A stretch of DNA of 64,000 nucleotides from assembly GCA_016711875.1 (NCBI GenBank), contig JADJSD010000011.1:59430-123429 (forward strand), read 5' to 3'. Positions 49,325-60,921 of this stretch are shown one piece after another. The stretch is from Betaproteobacteria bacterium. Lineage in GTDB: Bacteria > Pseudomonadota > Gammaproteobacteria > Burkholderiales > Usitatibacteraceae. The translations under genes were made by a program, and so were the position numbers. Below the pieces are notes generated by a model that saw nothing but the letters and a program-made list of their open reading frames with translations, was not told where the DNA came from and did not search any database. The first letter of the stretch is position 1. The number at the start of each line of letters is the position of its first letter.

Positions 49325-50305
49325 TTGTCCGAACTTGTGCATTCACGCGACCTGGCACTGGCTGAGTTGGGCAAGCAGAAGCGAAACATCGCGCTGCCAC
49401 CAGACGAGCTCCAGCGCATTGACCGTGCACTGGTTGACCGTTGGCAGATCGAATTTGTCGACACGCGGGCGTTCCTGCTTGAGTATCTGGAGTCATTGCC
49501 GCCAAGTGCGGTGCGGACGAACGGGCTGGCGGCGTTTGGCGCGGACTTGGCGCGTCAAAAGAAGGACGGCTCTTTTGAGCAGCACGTGTATGCGGCGATG
49601 GTTGAACCTGAGCTTTGCGGGATCATCACCTCCGGTCGCCGGCACTACCTGCTGGATGCCGTAGCTATGGCCTGCGCCATGTACCGACGGCTAAGGCTGT
49701 CCGGTCCTGTACTCGACGTCGGTTGCCACATTGGCGTGGCACCGGACCTCATTGCCGATGCGCTGTGTGTGCACGTCGTGGGTATAGAGCCCGTCAATGA
49801 CGTCGTAGCCGCAGCCCAAGTTAGGTTCGCAGGCCGAGCAGACGTTTCGATTGTTCGTGGTGCTGTTCCCTGGCAAACCGACAAACGGTTCGAGTTGGTC
49901 ACTGCCATTGATTCCATGCCGCTGGGCGTGGGTGACCGAAGCTCTTACCTGAAAGGCATCTCGCAACTACTTCAGCCCGGCGGCTTGGCAATTATCGTCA
50001 GTGCGTACTGGATCGATGCCGACGTGACCGTTATTCGCCGCCAGCTCGATATGGCCGGACTCGGGTTCGGCTTGGCCGATGTGGTGGGGGGCTATGGTGG
50101 AATGCCTACAGGTATCAATGTCGAGGGTTGCGTTTGCCTCATCAAGGGTGGCAAGAGGCAATTTCCGCGCAAGATCGGGGCCGAAATGGAGAGTGAGTGG
50201 GAGTGGTTCAAGCACTACGCCACCTTGCCTGACACACCCGCAAGAGAGAAGACTCGAGCTTTCATGCGCTCGGCGCTGACCAAGCACTATCCAAATCTTT
50301 CGTGA
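49325..50305 (+). CDS. Class I SAM-dependent methyltransferase
   Basis: An intact 326-residue protein. Residues 1-115 form a helical N-terminal domain. The Rossmann methyltransferase follows with motif I VLDVGCHIGVAPDLIADAL (about 135-153), acidic loop VVGIEPVN, and FELVTAIDSMPLGVGDRSS as the motif IV/post-II region. There is no NPPY or PC catalytic motif, so it is more like a small-molecule or protein/RNA methylase than a classical DNA base methylase. The TTG start at 49325 is supported by AAGGA (49311-49315) 9 bases upstream and a 41-base gap from the DrmMI-like gene. Its stop overlaps the next GTG start (GTGA). Confidence 0.78.
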   Translation: MSELVHSRDLALAELGKQKRNIALPPDELQRIDRALVDRWQIEFVDTRAFLLEYLESLPPSAVRTNGLAAFGADLARQKKDGSFEQHVYAAMVEPELCGIITSGRRHYLLDAVAMACAMYRRLRLSGPVLDVGCHIGVAPDLIADALCVHVVGIEPVNDVVAAAQVRFAGRADVSIVRGAVPWQTDKRFELVTAIDSMPLGVGDRSSYLKGISQLLQPGGLAIIVSAYWIDADVTVIRRQLDMAGLGFGLADVVGGYGGMPTGINVEGCVCLIKGGKRQFPRKIGAEMESEWEWFKHYATLPDTPAREKTRAFMRSALTKHYPNLS

Positions 50306-51224
50306 GGGCACTCGCCTTGGCATATGTTGACATCAAGGGTCGCAAACCCCGTCGTGTGGAAGTGGATGGACCGGTCGCTGCCGATTACGCTTTGATCGAG
50401 GACGAGCTTGAAGGCGAGATAGACGTGGACAACGGGCAGGGGAAGGGTCCCTTCCTGGCGTTCCGCTTTCCAGCGCACCAAGACGTTCGAATAGGCGTGA
50501 GACTGAACAAGCATCGCCTGACCCTGTACGTACGCGAAAAGTGCCCGGATGGTCGGTCACTTAGAAGCGCAGTGCCAGATGCCGATGTAGCGGAGCGTTA
50601 CGAAGGTGCGGGGATGTCCATCGTCAATACTCTTGGCGACGGGCGTGTGCCGTTTCTTGATCCGGCCCTCGCACCGGTTTTGCGTGTAGAAGTGCGTCCA
50701 GGGCAACTTCGGGCACTGTTGGCTGCCTGCCTGGCTGTGAGTACGACGGCGGGCGTTGCCGAGGATGCGCCGCAGGAATCCGCGGGACGGCAAGCCAGGC
50801 GCGCGCCAGTATCTCCGGACGATCTTCTTGCTCAGCTTGACCGTCGTTCCGCAACCGGCCAAAGGGGCGAGCAGGTGGCGCTGGATTACGAACGCGCGCG
50901 GCTGAGCGCCTTGGGATGCCGGAACCCGATCCTTTCGTGCGGCACATTGCGCTCGACGACGTTGGTGCCGGGTACGACATCGAATCGACATGGCCGGGGC
51001 ATGAGCGATTCATTGAAGTAAAGTCGACTGCCGGACAGAGCGGCGAGATCTTCATTTCCGCACGCGAACGCGAGGTGCTGTTGGCGAAGGGACGGCACGC
51101 CTGGCTCTACCGTGTAAGTCTCGGGGAGGGCGAGGCTTCCGTGCAGGAGATTCACGATCCGATGAACCTGATTCCAGACGAACACTTCACGCCGCAGGTT
51201 TGGCGGGTGAAAGTCCCGGAATAG
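50302..51224 (+). pseudogene. DUF3883 domain protein, one frameshift
   Basis: About 307 residues. The N-terminal half has no recognised fold (ALAYVDIKGRKPRRVEVDGP...; acidic). A short Arg/Gln/Ala-rich linker leads to DUF3883: TGQRGEQVALDYERARLSALGC, then in the next frame VGAGYDIESTWPGHERFIEV and KSTAGQSGEIFIS with WLYRVSL, the family's nuclease-like core (D...E-x-K). The frame break near 50920 lies at CCGGAACCC, where an extra G restores GCREPDPFVRHIALDD. The start is GTG 50302, overlapping the methyltransferase stop. DUF3883 proteins recur in restriction and defence loci; a PD-(D/E)XK-like activity is inferred, not shown. Confidence 0.75.
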
Positions 51225-51281
51225 AAGTGCCGCAGTCCTGCAAGTCGTCGAGAACGGCAGACATTGAGGGAGGCAGCAGAC

Positions 51282-52430
51282 TTGTCCACGTTCACTGTCA
51301 TCAATGATGAAACGCTGGCCCAGGCCGTCGCGCACTGCCGGAAGCGCCTCGTCTACATCGCACCGGGCGTTACCGAGAAAATTGTCGGCGCGATGAAGGC
51401 AGCCATGCAACGGCCGCAGCCCCCAGCACTTACAGTGATCATTGATGCCGACCCGGAGGTCTGCCGCCTGGGCTACGGCACGGTTGAGGGGCTCAAAGAC
51501 CTGCAGGCGCTGGCCACCGCCCAGCTGCTACCCATTCGCTACCAGGCGGGCCTGCGCCTGGGGGTGCTGGTGGCTGATGACCAGATCTGGGTGTACTCGC
51601 CGACGCCCCTGCTGATCGAGGCTGGGTCGGACCGAGCTGACCAGCCCAACGCGATCAGCCTGGACGCGGTCACCCAGCTGCAATACGTGGATTTCGAAGT
51701 GGCTGGCTACAAACTCACGGCGCGACGCGTCCAGATTCCGACCGACCTGCTGGTGGGAAGCGACAGAACACTGGAGGTGCGGCTTCGCAATAGTTTTTCC
51801 CTGCTGGAGGGCAAGGAGTCACTAGTTGTTCAGATCCCCGATTCCGATCCGGACACGGGCGAACCCCGTCTGGACAAGCAGGGCCAACCCGTCCTGGTGG
51901 ACTATTCGGAGTTGGCCATTGATGAAGAGCGCAAGAAGATCTACACCGATTTTCTGACGCCTATAACTGGGCACGGGCAACTCATCTCCAAGATGCGTCG
52001 CCAAGCCTTTGATACTCGCGTGGAGTGGTTCAAGGCCCGCGTCGCCGACTACACCGTGGCGGTAAAAGAGAAACTGGATCAGGCCATCGAAGCATCAGTG
52101 AAGGGCATGACCAAGGCGCTGCTGCCGGGTGTGATGCAGCGCCCACCAGCGAGGTTGATGAAACACTCGCTGACGTTGACACCGACCGAGGACGATTTTC
52201 GTTCGGCAATCGAAGCGGAGTTGTCGCAGGCGTTCAACATTGGCGACCGATTCTTCCAACCGACGGTCAAGGTGATCTTCAAGGATCTGACCTACGAAAC
52301 GATCACCGATGAGAAGTTCCTTGCCCTCTTGAAGAAATCGTTTCCGGGTTTGGTGCAGCAGGAGATCTTCGAAGAGCACGAGTCCGCACCCGAAGTACGC
52401 CGCGCCGGCTCTTCCAAGCCCGGGCACTGA
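51282..52430 (+). CDS. Uncharacterised protein of possible PLD-like fold
   Basis: Intact, 382 residues. I do not recognise a named family. Residues about 10-120 (LVYIAPGVTEKIVGAMKAAM...LTVIIDADPEVCRLGYG...YQAGLRLGVLVADDQIWVYSPTP) follow the strand/helix rhythm of one phospholipase D-like domain but lack the HxK(x4)D catalytic motif. The rest is helical, with ISKMRRQAFDTRVEWFKARV and a possible coiled coil. The TTG start at 51282 is supported by GGGAGG (51268-51273) 8 bases upstream. It lies 18 bases before the giant helicase gene, so it is probably a partner subunit, perhaps in the place that DrmC holds in DISARM. That is inference only. Confidence 0.65.
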   Translation: MSTFTVINDETLAQAVAHCRKRLVYIAPGVTEKIVGAMKAAMQRPQPPALTVIIDADPEVCRLGYGTVEGLKDLQALATAQLLPIRYQAGLRLGVLVADDQIWVYSPTPLLIEAGSDRADQPNAISLDAVTQLQYVDFEVAGYKLTARRVQIPTDLLVGSDRTLEVRLRNSFSLLEGKESLVVQIPDSDPDTGEPRLDKQGQPVLVDYSELAIDEERKKIYTDFLTPITGHGQLISKMRRQAFDTRVEWFKARVADYTVAVKEKLDQAIEASVKGMTKALLPGVMQRPPARLMKHSLTLTPTEDDFRSAIEAELSQAFNIGDRFFQPTVKVIFKDLTYETITDEKFLALLKKSFPGLVQQEIFEEHESAPEVRRAGSSKPGH

Positions 52431-52448
52431 CGCGAGGGCCATAGACGA

Positions 52449-55400
52449 ATGCAGCCACTCATCGTCGCCCAGCAAGTCACGCAAGGCATTGCCGACTTTC
52501 TGCGAACGGCGTTCCCGTCTACCACACCCGGCTTCATCGGCTTGCTGGAGCGCTTTCTCGCGCATCGCAGCAACGTCTTCAAAGGCCCGTACCTCACGGT
52601 TCCATTGCCTTTTACACCCGGGCCCTCTGGCGGCCAGCCCGCTTTCCCTTGGCTGTCGCCTGACTTCAAGCCCCATGCGCACCAGGCACGGGCCTTCGCC
52701 CGTCTGAGCGGCGAGGATGCAAGGTCAACTTTGGTGGCCACCGGCACGGGCTCAGGCAAGACGGAGTGCTTTCTTTACCCCATCCTTGAGCATTGCCGGC
52801 AACAACGCGCCCTGGGTACGTCGGGCATCAAGGCCATCGTTCTGTACCCGATGAATGCACTGGCCACCGACCAGGCCGGGCGCGTGGCCAAGACCATCGT
52901 TACGACCCCGGCTCTCGGGGGTCTGCGGGCGGGCCTATATGTCGGCGACACGCCAGCGGTGGAATCCAGCGTCGTCAAGGAACTGGCGGATGAACCCGGC
53001 ACCTTCACGGTCATCACCGACCGCGACGCGTTGCGCTCGGACCCGCCTGACATTCTGCTTACCAACTACAAGATGCTGGATTTTCTGCTGCTTCGGGCGG
53101 CGGACGGCCCGCTCTGGGCAAAGCAGCAACCGGACACCCTGCGCTACCTCGTGGTGGATGAGCTGCACACCTTCGATGGCGCCCAGGGTACGGACCTCGC
53201 GTGCCTGATCCGCCGGCTCAAAGGCCGTCTGGGCGCCGCACCCGGGCAACTCGTGTGCGTGGGCACCTCGGCCACACTGGGCGATGGCGCGGGTGACTCC
53301 TTGCTGGACTTTGCCCGCGACGTATTCGGCGAGGAAGTAGATGCCGACGCGGTGATAGGCGAGGATCGCATTGCGGTAGGTGACTATCTGGCCGATGCCG
53401 TAGTCGAGCACACGCTTAGCCCGCAGCCGGCAGACGAAGCGCGCTTGGATCCAGCAAGCTACACGACGCTCGCTGAATACATCAGCGCCCAATTCGAGCT
53501 GTGGTTCGGTGAGCGGGTATTGGTAGACAGATGTTCAGGTCGTCGAATGGCGCCAGGGTCTGGGGCGTCGGCTGAAGAGTCATTTTGCTTTCCAGAACCT
53601 GCTCCGGGATCTGGACCGGCTCGGGCCGAAGTCCGTCCCGGTCGATGACCTGCGTGCTCTGTTGCACCGACGCCTGCCCAAACACAAAGGCGCATTGCCG
53701 AGTGAGAGGTTTGCGCTGCATTGGCTTTCGAGCCTTCTTGCTCTTGTGGCTCATGCACGCAAGGCCGGCCCGCAGGAATTCTTTCTTCAGGTGAAGGTGG
53801 AAATCTGGCAGCGCGAGCTGCGTCGCATGGTCGCCTTGGTTGATGCGCAGCCGACGCTTCGCCACCACGATGACCTGGGCAAGGCCGACCAGGAGCAACT
53901 TCACCTTCCGGTCGTCCATTGCCGCGACTGCCACGCCACTGGCTGGGGCGCCACGCTGCCAACGACAAGCCCGAACCAGGTACAGCGAGACTTGCGCCAG
54001 TTCTATAGCGCATTCTTTGGAGAAGACGTCTCGACGCGCTTTCTGTTTCCTGCGACAGAGTCAGCAGACCGACGCATTTTCGAGCGGAAGCAGGTTTGCG
54101 CCCGCTGCGGCAGCCTGCACGCGATCGCCCAGAAGGGCTGCTCCCATTGCGGGCACGAGACTCTGCTATCGGTCGACATCACTTCGAACCTTACGCAGGG
54201 GCGACGAAACGGCGCGCCGTTCACCAAGTCCAGCCACAACTGCCCGTACTGCGGGGGCCGCAACACGCTAACCATTGTGGGCTCCCAAGCGGCCAGTCTG
54301 GCGGCAGTGATGCTCGGTCAGTTGTTTGGCAGCGGGTTCAATCAAGACAAGAAGCTGATCGCGTTTTCCGACTCAGTACAGGACGCAGCGCACAGGGCCG
54401 GCTTCCTGTCCGCACGTACCTGGCGATTGAACTTGCGCCCAGCGTTGGCGCAGACCATTGCGGACGCCCATTCCACTGGCGCGAAGTTGACGCTGGCTCA
54501 GCTGCCCCAAGCCTTTGCGGAGAAGTGGCAGGCGGCCCAAGGCATCGAACACTATGTTGCGAACTTCCTGCCACCGCAGCTGCATTGGCTGCGCGACATG
54601 GACACGCTGATGGCCGAAGGAAAGCTCCCCGCGGGCAGCCAAGTGCCCGATTTGCTGGCCCAGGTACTGCCTTGGGTGGTGAACGCCGAGTTTGGTCAGG
54701 ATGCGCATGTGGGTCGTACTCTCGTGGCCACTGGCACGGCGTGCGTGGTCCCGGACGAAGAAGTCCTTGCCCAAGCAGTCGGTGGCTTGCAAGAGCGGTT
54801 GAGTGAACGGGTCGACGCATTGAGGGGATTGTCCGCAGGGGAGTCATCCCTGTTTCTACGAGGGCTGATTGGCGAAATGCAGCGCTTGGGGGCGTGGCGC
54901 GATCCGGGATTGGCGTTCTACGCGAAGATCGGCTGTCATCCGCAAGCCTACCGGCGGAATGCGAGCCAAGAGAAGATGCTTTCCGGTCCCAGGCCACCCA
55001 GATTCCTCACGCTGCCGGAGTACGGTTCCTGCACGAGCGTAGAACGTGATGAGTCCAAGGTATTCAAGGATTGGGCGCTTAAGGCGCTACCAAGCCTCAA
55101 TCGAATGGCGCTGGGCGTCGATCAGGTCGTGCTCGATGTCTACCGCCTGGCGCTGGAGGCGCTTGGCGCTGCTGGGCTCGCTGGTTTCGAAGTGGCCCAG
55201 AGCAGGAACGAGATCCGGGTTTGGGGCCTGGAGCCTTCGCGGTTTCTCGTGCAATTGGGTGGAAGCAAGTGGCGGTGCGGTGCCTGCCACAGCGAGGTCC
55301 TCTCCGGGGAAGACGAGGCGCTGGACGGCCAGCCGTGCCGCCGCACCGGATGCAATGGTCAGCTCGAGCGTGACGGCGGATGGGGTGACTTCTACCGGAA

Positions 55401-58400
55401 GCTTTACCTGAAGGCCGAGATCCAGCGTGTCGTTGCCCACGAGCACACGGGCCTGCTGCCTCGCGAGACACGCGAACGGGTGGAACGCGATTTCAAGTCA
55501 AACAGTGACCGGCCGGGCGGCACCAACGTACTCTCCGCCACGCCGACGCTCGAAATGGGTATCGACATCGGCGACCTGTCAGCGACCTTGCTCTGCTCGG
55601 TGCCTCCCGCTCAGGCCAACTACGTTCAGCGCGCGGGTCGTGCCGGTCGTAGTACGGGCAATGCGCTATTGATGACCATGGCTGCCAGCCGGCCACATGA
55701 CCTTTACTTCTGGCACGACCCGAAGGAAATGCTCGCCGGGAGCGTGGATGCGCCCGGTGTCTTTTTGAACGCCTCGGCAGTCCTCGAGCGGCAGCTGACG
55801 GCTTTCACGCTGGATTGCTGGGTGCGGGAATCGGGCAAGTCCGCGGTCATACCCGGAGAGATTCGCGCGGTGTTCAATGCCATCCGCGGGCAGGCCATGT
55901 CGAAGTTTCCATACCCCTGGCTGAACTATGTGGAAGAAAACCGCGGTGAACTGCTGGACCGCTTCATTCGACTCTTCAATCAAGCGGATCGCAATCCACT
56001 GACCGAGTCGACGCAGGCCTGGCTGTCGAAATTCATCAATGGGAGCAAGGATCAACCCGGATCTCTTGGCTGGAAGATCGTCGACAAGCTCAATGGCATC
56101 GCCAAGGATGTCGACGAATTCAGGCGGCAGGGCGAGCGCACTAAGAAGGAGATTGAAAGGCTGCAGGCGCTGGCCGTTCGCGGCGAGGATGACGAGGCCG
56201 AACTGGCGCGCCTTACGCAGGAGCGCGTGGCCTTGTCGCGGCTCATCGGCAGCATCGAAGGCAAGGCAACGCTTAACGTCCTCACGGACGAGGGCTTGCT
56301 TCCCAACTACGCATTCCCGGAGCAAGGAGTACTGCTCCGCTCGATCATCATTCGGGAGATGAAGCCTGGCGTGCCGCCGCCCGCCCCAGAGACCTACGAA
56401 TACGAGCGACCGAGCGCGTCGGCCATCACCGAACTGGCGCCCAACAACACCTTCTATGCCGAGGGGCGGCGGGTCGTGGTGAATCAGGTGGACGTCTCCA
56501 AGAGCAAGCCGGAAGCTTGGCGATTCTGTCGGCAGTGCTCGTATGCCGAACCGCTCTCCTCGGGTGACCATCATGCGAACTGCCCACGCTGCGGCGACAC
56601 GATGTGGCGCGATAACGGTCGCGTGCAGGAAATGCTCAAGCTCACCACCGTCTTCGCACGTACGCTGGACCAGGACAGCCGCATCGCCGACGATTCGGAC
56701 GAGCGCCAGCGTGGCTTTTATGTACGCCAGGCGTTGGTTGATAGTCCGCCAGAAGCGGTACGTGATGCATACGCCATCGACAAGCCGGATTTCCCCTTCG
56801 GTTTCGAGTTTCTGGACAAGGTGACCTTTCGCGAAGTGAACTTCGGCGAGCAGGCACCCGACGCGTCGCCGATGACCATCGCCGGGACGGAAATGAACCG
56901 GCCCGGGTTCAGCATCTGCCCGGAGTGCGGAACCATCCAGCGGCGACGCAAGGCGGAAGAGCAGTTCCGAAACCATGCGCCGTATTGCTCAAAGCGCCCA
57001 AGATTCCTGAGGTGTCGGCAGAGCAGTGCGTGTTTCTGTATAGGGAGTTCGTCAGCGAAGGAATACGGCTGTTCCTGCCAGAGGTGGGATATGGCGAGAC
57101 ACAGGAGCGGCTGCTGAGCTTTGTGTCGGCCTTGGAGGTGGGTTTGACACGCCGCTTCCGTGGCGCTGTGGACCACTTGCGGATCGCGCTGGACGTCCGC
57201 ATGGCCGCGGGCCAGGACCTGCCGCGTTGCTTCCTCGTGGTTTACGACAGCGTGCCGGGTGGAACGGGCTATCTCAAGGAACTGATGCGGGCGCCGGAGC
57301 CGCTTTTGGAAGTGCTGGAGCAGGCGCTCCAGACCTTGAACGAATGCACATGCAATCAGGACGCCGACGCGGATGGCTGCTATCGCTGCGTCTACGCCTT
57401 CCGCAACAGCTACGACCGGGAGTCGATCTCACGACGGACCGCGCAGCGACTTTTGGGCGAGATTGTTCAGCGTAAGGGGCTTCTGAAGAAGGTGACCAAT
57501 CTGTCGGATGTGCAATCCGGCAACCAGCTTCTTGGCAGTCCGTTGGAGAAGCGATTCATCGAGGCTTTGCGCCGCGAATATGATGGCGCTCGATACGTGC
57601 TGACGGAGGTCCTGTTCAAGGGCAAGCCGGGCTATCAGTTGCAGGCGGGCGAGCGGCGCTGGCGCATGGAGTTGCAAGTAAGCCTGAACGACAGCGACGG
57701 CGTTGTCGTGGCCAGCAAGCCTGACTTTGTCCTCTGGCCGGATGATGGGGTGGAAGACCAACCCATCGCTGTTTTCCTCGATGGGTGGCAGTTCCACAAG
57801 GACTCGATTCCGGAAGACTTGGCTAAGCGGATGGCCATTTCGAAGAGTGGCAAGTTCTCCGTCTGGACCTTGACTTGGGATGACATCGATTGTGCACTTC
57901 AGGGCAAGAATTCGATGACGCCGTCGCCTTGGCCGACATTGCTGATTGATGGCTCGGCCAATGTTGTGTCAAAGGTTTGTGAAGCACAGGGCTTGTCCAA
58001 CGCAATCAACGCATTCAAGTCGTTCTCGCCTTTCATGCAGTTGCATCAAAGGCTCGGCGCGTAGCGCCATGAGGACATGCGCAAGCTTGCATTTGCCCTG
58101 ACCATGGGCATGGTCATGCCGCCCGGTGATGTGGCTGCACATGAAGCGGCAGGGCGAGGAACCTTCTGGCACCGGCTTGGTGAGCTCTCGCTGCTGCCTG
58201 ATCTGCATAAAAGTCGTCTAGGCTTCAGGCAAATCGGTTCCGCTGTGTGGTTCGCCGTCGGAAGTGAACCAGCTCACCTTAAGGCCCTATTGGGGGGAAG
58301 CGGAGCCCTCGAGCACGAGCCCGTTCTAGTGTGCGAGTGGACGCCGGGTGCCATACCGGACGCGGAGAGACTTACCCGGTGGCAGCAAATGTGGCAGTGC

Positions 58401-58804
58401 CTGAACTTGCTGTTGCCGCTCAGGCACGCGTGGGCCGGTACTGCCGAAATGCCTGGACTAGAGGCCCTTCAGCACGCGCCAGCCCTGCATTTGGATGCCG
58501 CTGGACTTTCCTCCGACTGGAATGACGTGCTGGGCTTGGTGATGCAAGAGGCGCGATCTTGGACGGTCGCCCTTGCCGGGGCCGGGCTGGCGGCGCCAGT
58601 GGCCGGATTCGAGCTCCTGGATGGAAGCGGACGTGTGTCATTGCAGAAGCTGAGCTGGCTTGGGTGCATGGCAAGGTTGCTGTACTGATGCCCGGGTCGG
58701 ACGCCAAGACTGCGCTCAGCGCGGCTGGCTGGACTTGCTTCGTGGTGACGAAAGGGCCGGTTCCGGCCGAGTTGATCAAGATCCTCAAGGGAGCACAGCT
58801 GTGA
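52449..58804 (+). pseudogene. Giant DEAD-like helicase with zinc ribbons and DUF1998, frameshifted
   Basis: About 2100 residues if restored. RecA1 has VATGTGSGKTECFLYP (residues about 96-111), YPMNALATDQ, DILLTNYKMLDFLL, VVDELHTFDGAQGTDLA and GTSATLGDG. RecA2 has KLIAFSDSVQDAAHRAGFL, LSATPTLEMGIDIGDLS and QRAGRAGRS (near 55630). Several CxxC pairs form zinc ribbons (HCRDC, CARCG...CSHCG, CPYCGG, CRQCS...CPRCGD, CPECG). DUF1998 is at 57070-57430 (VVYDSVPGGTGYL; CTCNQDADADGCYRCVY). A Vsr/DUF559-like end follows (KPDFVLWPDDG...IAVFLDGWQFHKD). Frame changes lie near 53520, 56980 and 58650, plus an in-frame TAG at 58062-58064 before RHEDMRKLAFALTMGMV; without read-through the protein ends there. 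It looks like fused DrmA+DrmB, or DruE of Druantia, but closeness was not tested. Confidence 0.78.
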
Positions 58805-60920
58805 CATTGGCACCCAAGATCGCGATGTCGGATGACTTTCTCAAGTCTTTCGCGACCATCCCGCGCGACCAGCAACAGGCGGTCCTGTCATTTGTGGCCA
58901 AGTTTCGACAGAACCCCATGAGCACAGGCACCAACTACGAGCGCATCCGCGACGCAGGCGATCCGAACATGCGGTCGGTTCGCATAAACGACAACATTCG
59001 GGGCATTGTGCTGAAACCCGACGTCGGCAATGTCTATTGCCTGCTGTGGGTGGATCGACACGACGACGCTTATCAGTGGGCGCGGCGACACCGAGTCGCC
59101 ATTCACCCTGACGTTGGCAGCATTCAGATCTATGCCGCGGAACAGGTTTCCGGCGAAGCACCCAAAGGTGGCAAGGCGGCGAAATCCGAGCCGGCCGGCC
59201 TGTTCGCCAGTCTCAAGGACAGGGAAATCCGACGACTTGGCGTACCTGACGAGATGTTGGCCAATGTTCGAGCCATCGCGTCCGACGCCGAATTGGAGGC
59301 GATGGAAATGAGCCTCCCGGATGAGGCGTTCGAGTCTCTCTTCATGTTTGCCGCTGGCGAGCCGTACGACAAGATCATCGCCGATCAAGATGCACCCGAG
59401 ACTGTCGATGCATCCGACTTTGGTGCTGCGCTCGAGCGCGACACGACAAGGCGCCACTTTGTTCTGCTGACTGACGACAGCGATCTGGATGCCCTGCTGG
59501 CCGCGCCGCTGGAGCGATGGCGGGTCTTTCTTCACCCGAGCCAGAGAAAGCTAGTCGAACGCGACTGGGCGGGTCCGGCAAAGGTTACGGGGGGCGCAGG
59601 GACTGGCAAGACGGTCGTCGCCATGCACCGAGCGGCTCGGCTAGCCCGACAGTACTCCTCGCTGCCTGGTCGTCCTGTCGTGTTCACGACGTTCACCAAG
59701 ACGCTGGCAGACGACATACGCCAGCAGCTTGCCTTGCTGTGCACGCCTCAAGAGCTTGAGAAGATCCTGGTCGTCAACTGGACCAATGGGCCTCTTCCTT
59801 GCTGCGCCGCTTTGGCTACAAGCCAGAGCTGCTTTACGACGAATCCGCCAAGCGCCGTTACTGGCAGGCGGCAATGAGCGCCATGCCGGTGGCATTGGAT
59901 TTGTCGCAGCAATTCATGAGAGCCGAGTACGAGCGTGTAGTCCTTCCTCAAAGCTGCGAGACGGCGGACGACTACATGCGGGCCAGTCGTCTGGGTCGTG
60001 GTGGCTAGCTGAGTCGCGACACAAGAAGGTCGATTTGGCCGGTCTTTGCCGAGTACCGGGCTCAGCTGCATGCGTCCAACCTGCGCGAACAGGAAGAAGC
60101 GTTTCGAGATGCGCGTCGCCTGATTCCGGACCACGCTACCGAGCTCGGAATTCGCGCGATGGTTGTCGACGAAGCTCAGGACATCAGCGCGGCCGCATTT
60201 GAGCTCATAAGGGCGGCAGTACCATCCGCGGCCAACGACTTGTTCGTCGTCGGTGATGCGCACCAGCGGATTTATCGCCACAAGGTGGTGCTGAGCCGCT
60301 TGGGAATCGAGGTGCGCGGTCGAAGCCGTAATCTGAAGGTGAACTATCGAACCTCGGATGAAATTCGCCGTTGGGCATGCGCCCAGCTGGAAGGGTGCGC
60401 AATCGATGATCTGGACGGAAACGCGGAGTCGCTGCGCGGATATCGATCATTGACGCACGGCGATCCCCGGATGTTCTGGAGTCCGCCTCGCTCGGCGATG
60501 ACATCAAGCACACCTCCAAGATCCTGAAGCAACTCGCGAAAGATTCGATCGATTCTCGCCAGGTTTGCGTTGCGGCTCGTACCAATGAAGATGTAGATGC
60601 GATCGATGAAAAGCTAAGAGCGGCGGGTATCGCAACGCTGAGATTGGAGCGAACCACGCCGGACGACTCCTCTGTACCAGGTGTTCGCGTTGCGACCATG
60701 CATCGCATCAAGGGACTTGAGTTCGATGTGGTGATCGCTTTCGTCGTACAGGGGCGTGGGGAAGTATTCGGAACTCTTCTCCCGTGATGACGATGCCGGG
60801 GTGTCTCATGAAACGGAGACGGCAGAGCGATCCTTGCTGCACGTGGCGGCGACACGAGCGAAGCGCCACCTCTTTGTGCTTTCAAGAGTGAAGCCGGACA
60901 ATGGGATGTTGTTGGCCTAG
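58801..60920 (+). pseudogene. UvrD/REP-type helicase with RelE-like N-terminal domain, frameshifted
   Basis: About 705 residues. The GTG start at 58801 overlaps the preceding stop (GTGA). Residues about 8-110 look like a RelE/ParE toxin fold (FLKSFATIPRDQQQAVLSFV, then MRSVRINDNIRGIVLK, VYCLLWVDRHDDAY). A SF1 helicase follows: VTGGAGTGKTVVAMHRAARL (59580), MVVDEAQDISAAAFELI (60165), LFVVGDAHQRIYRHK, VKVNYRTSDEIRRW-like motif IV, ATMHRIKGLEFDVVIAF (60690) and LLHVAATRAKRHLFVLS (60830). Frame changes lie near 59790, 60015, 60475 and 60765. Known relatives carry this RelE-like cap in defence loci. It could unwind DNA handed over by the giant helicase, or act as a toxin; activity is unknown. Confidence 0.75.
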
Positions 60921-60921
60921 C

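Noticed and set aside
44272..58804. BREX system
   Set aside because: PglX-like methylase and a DUF1998 helicase are present, but no PglZ phosphatase, BrxC ATPase, BrxA or BrxB was found.
52449..58804. Complete Druantia system
   Set aside because: The giant helicase resembles DruE, but none of DruA-D, DruM/F/G or DruH was recognised nearby.
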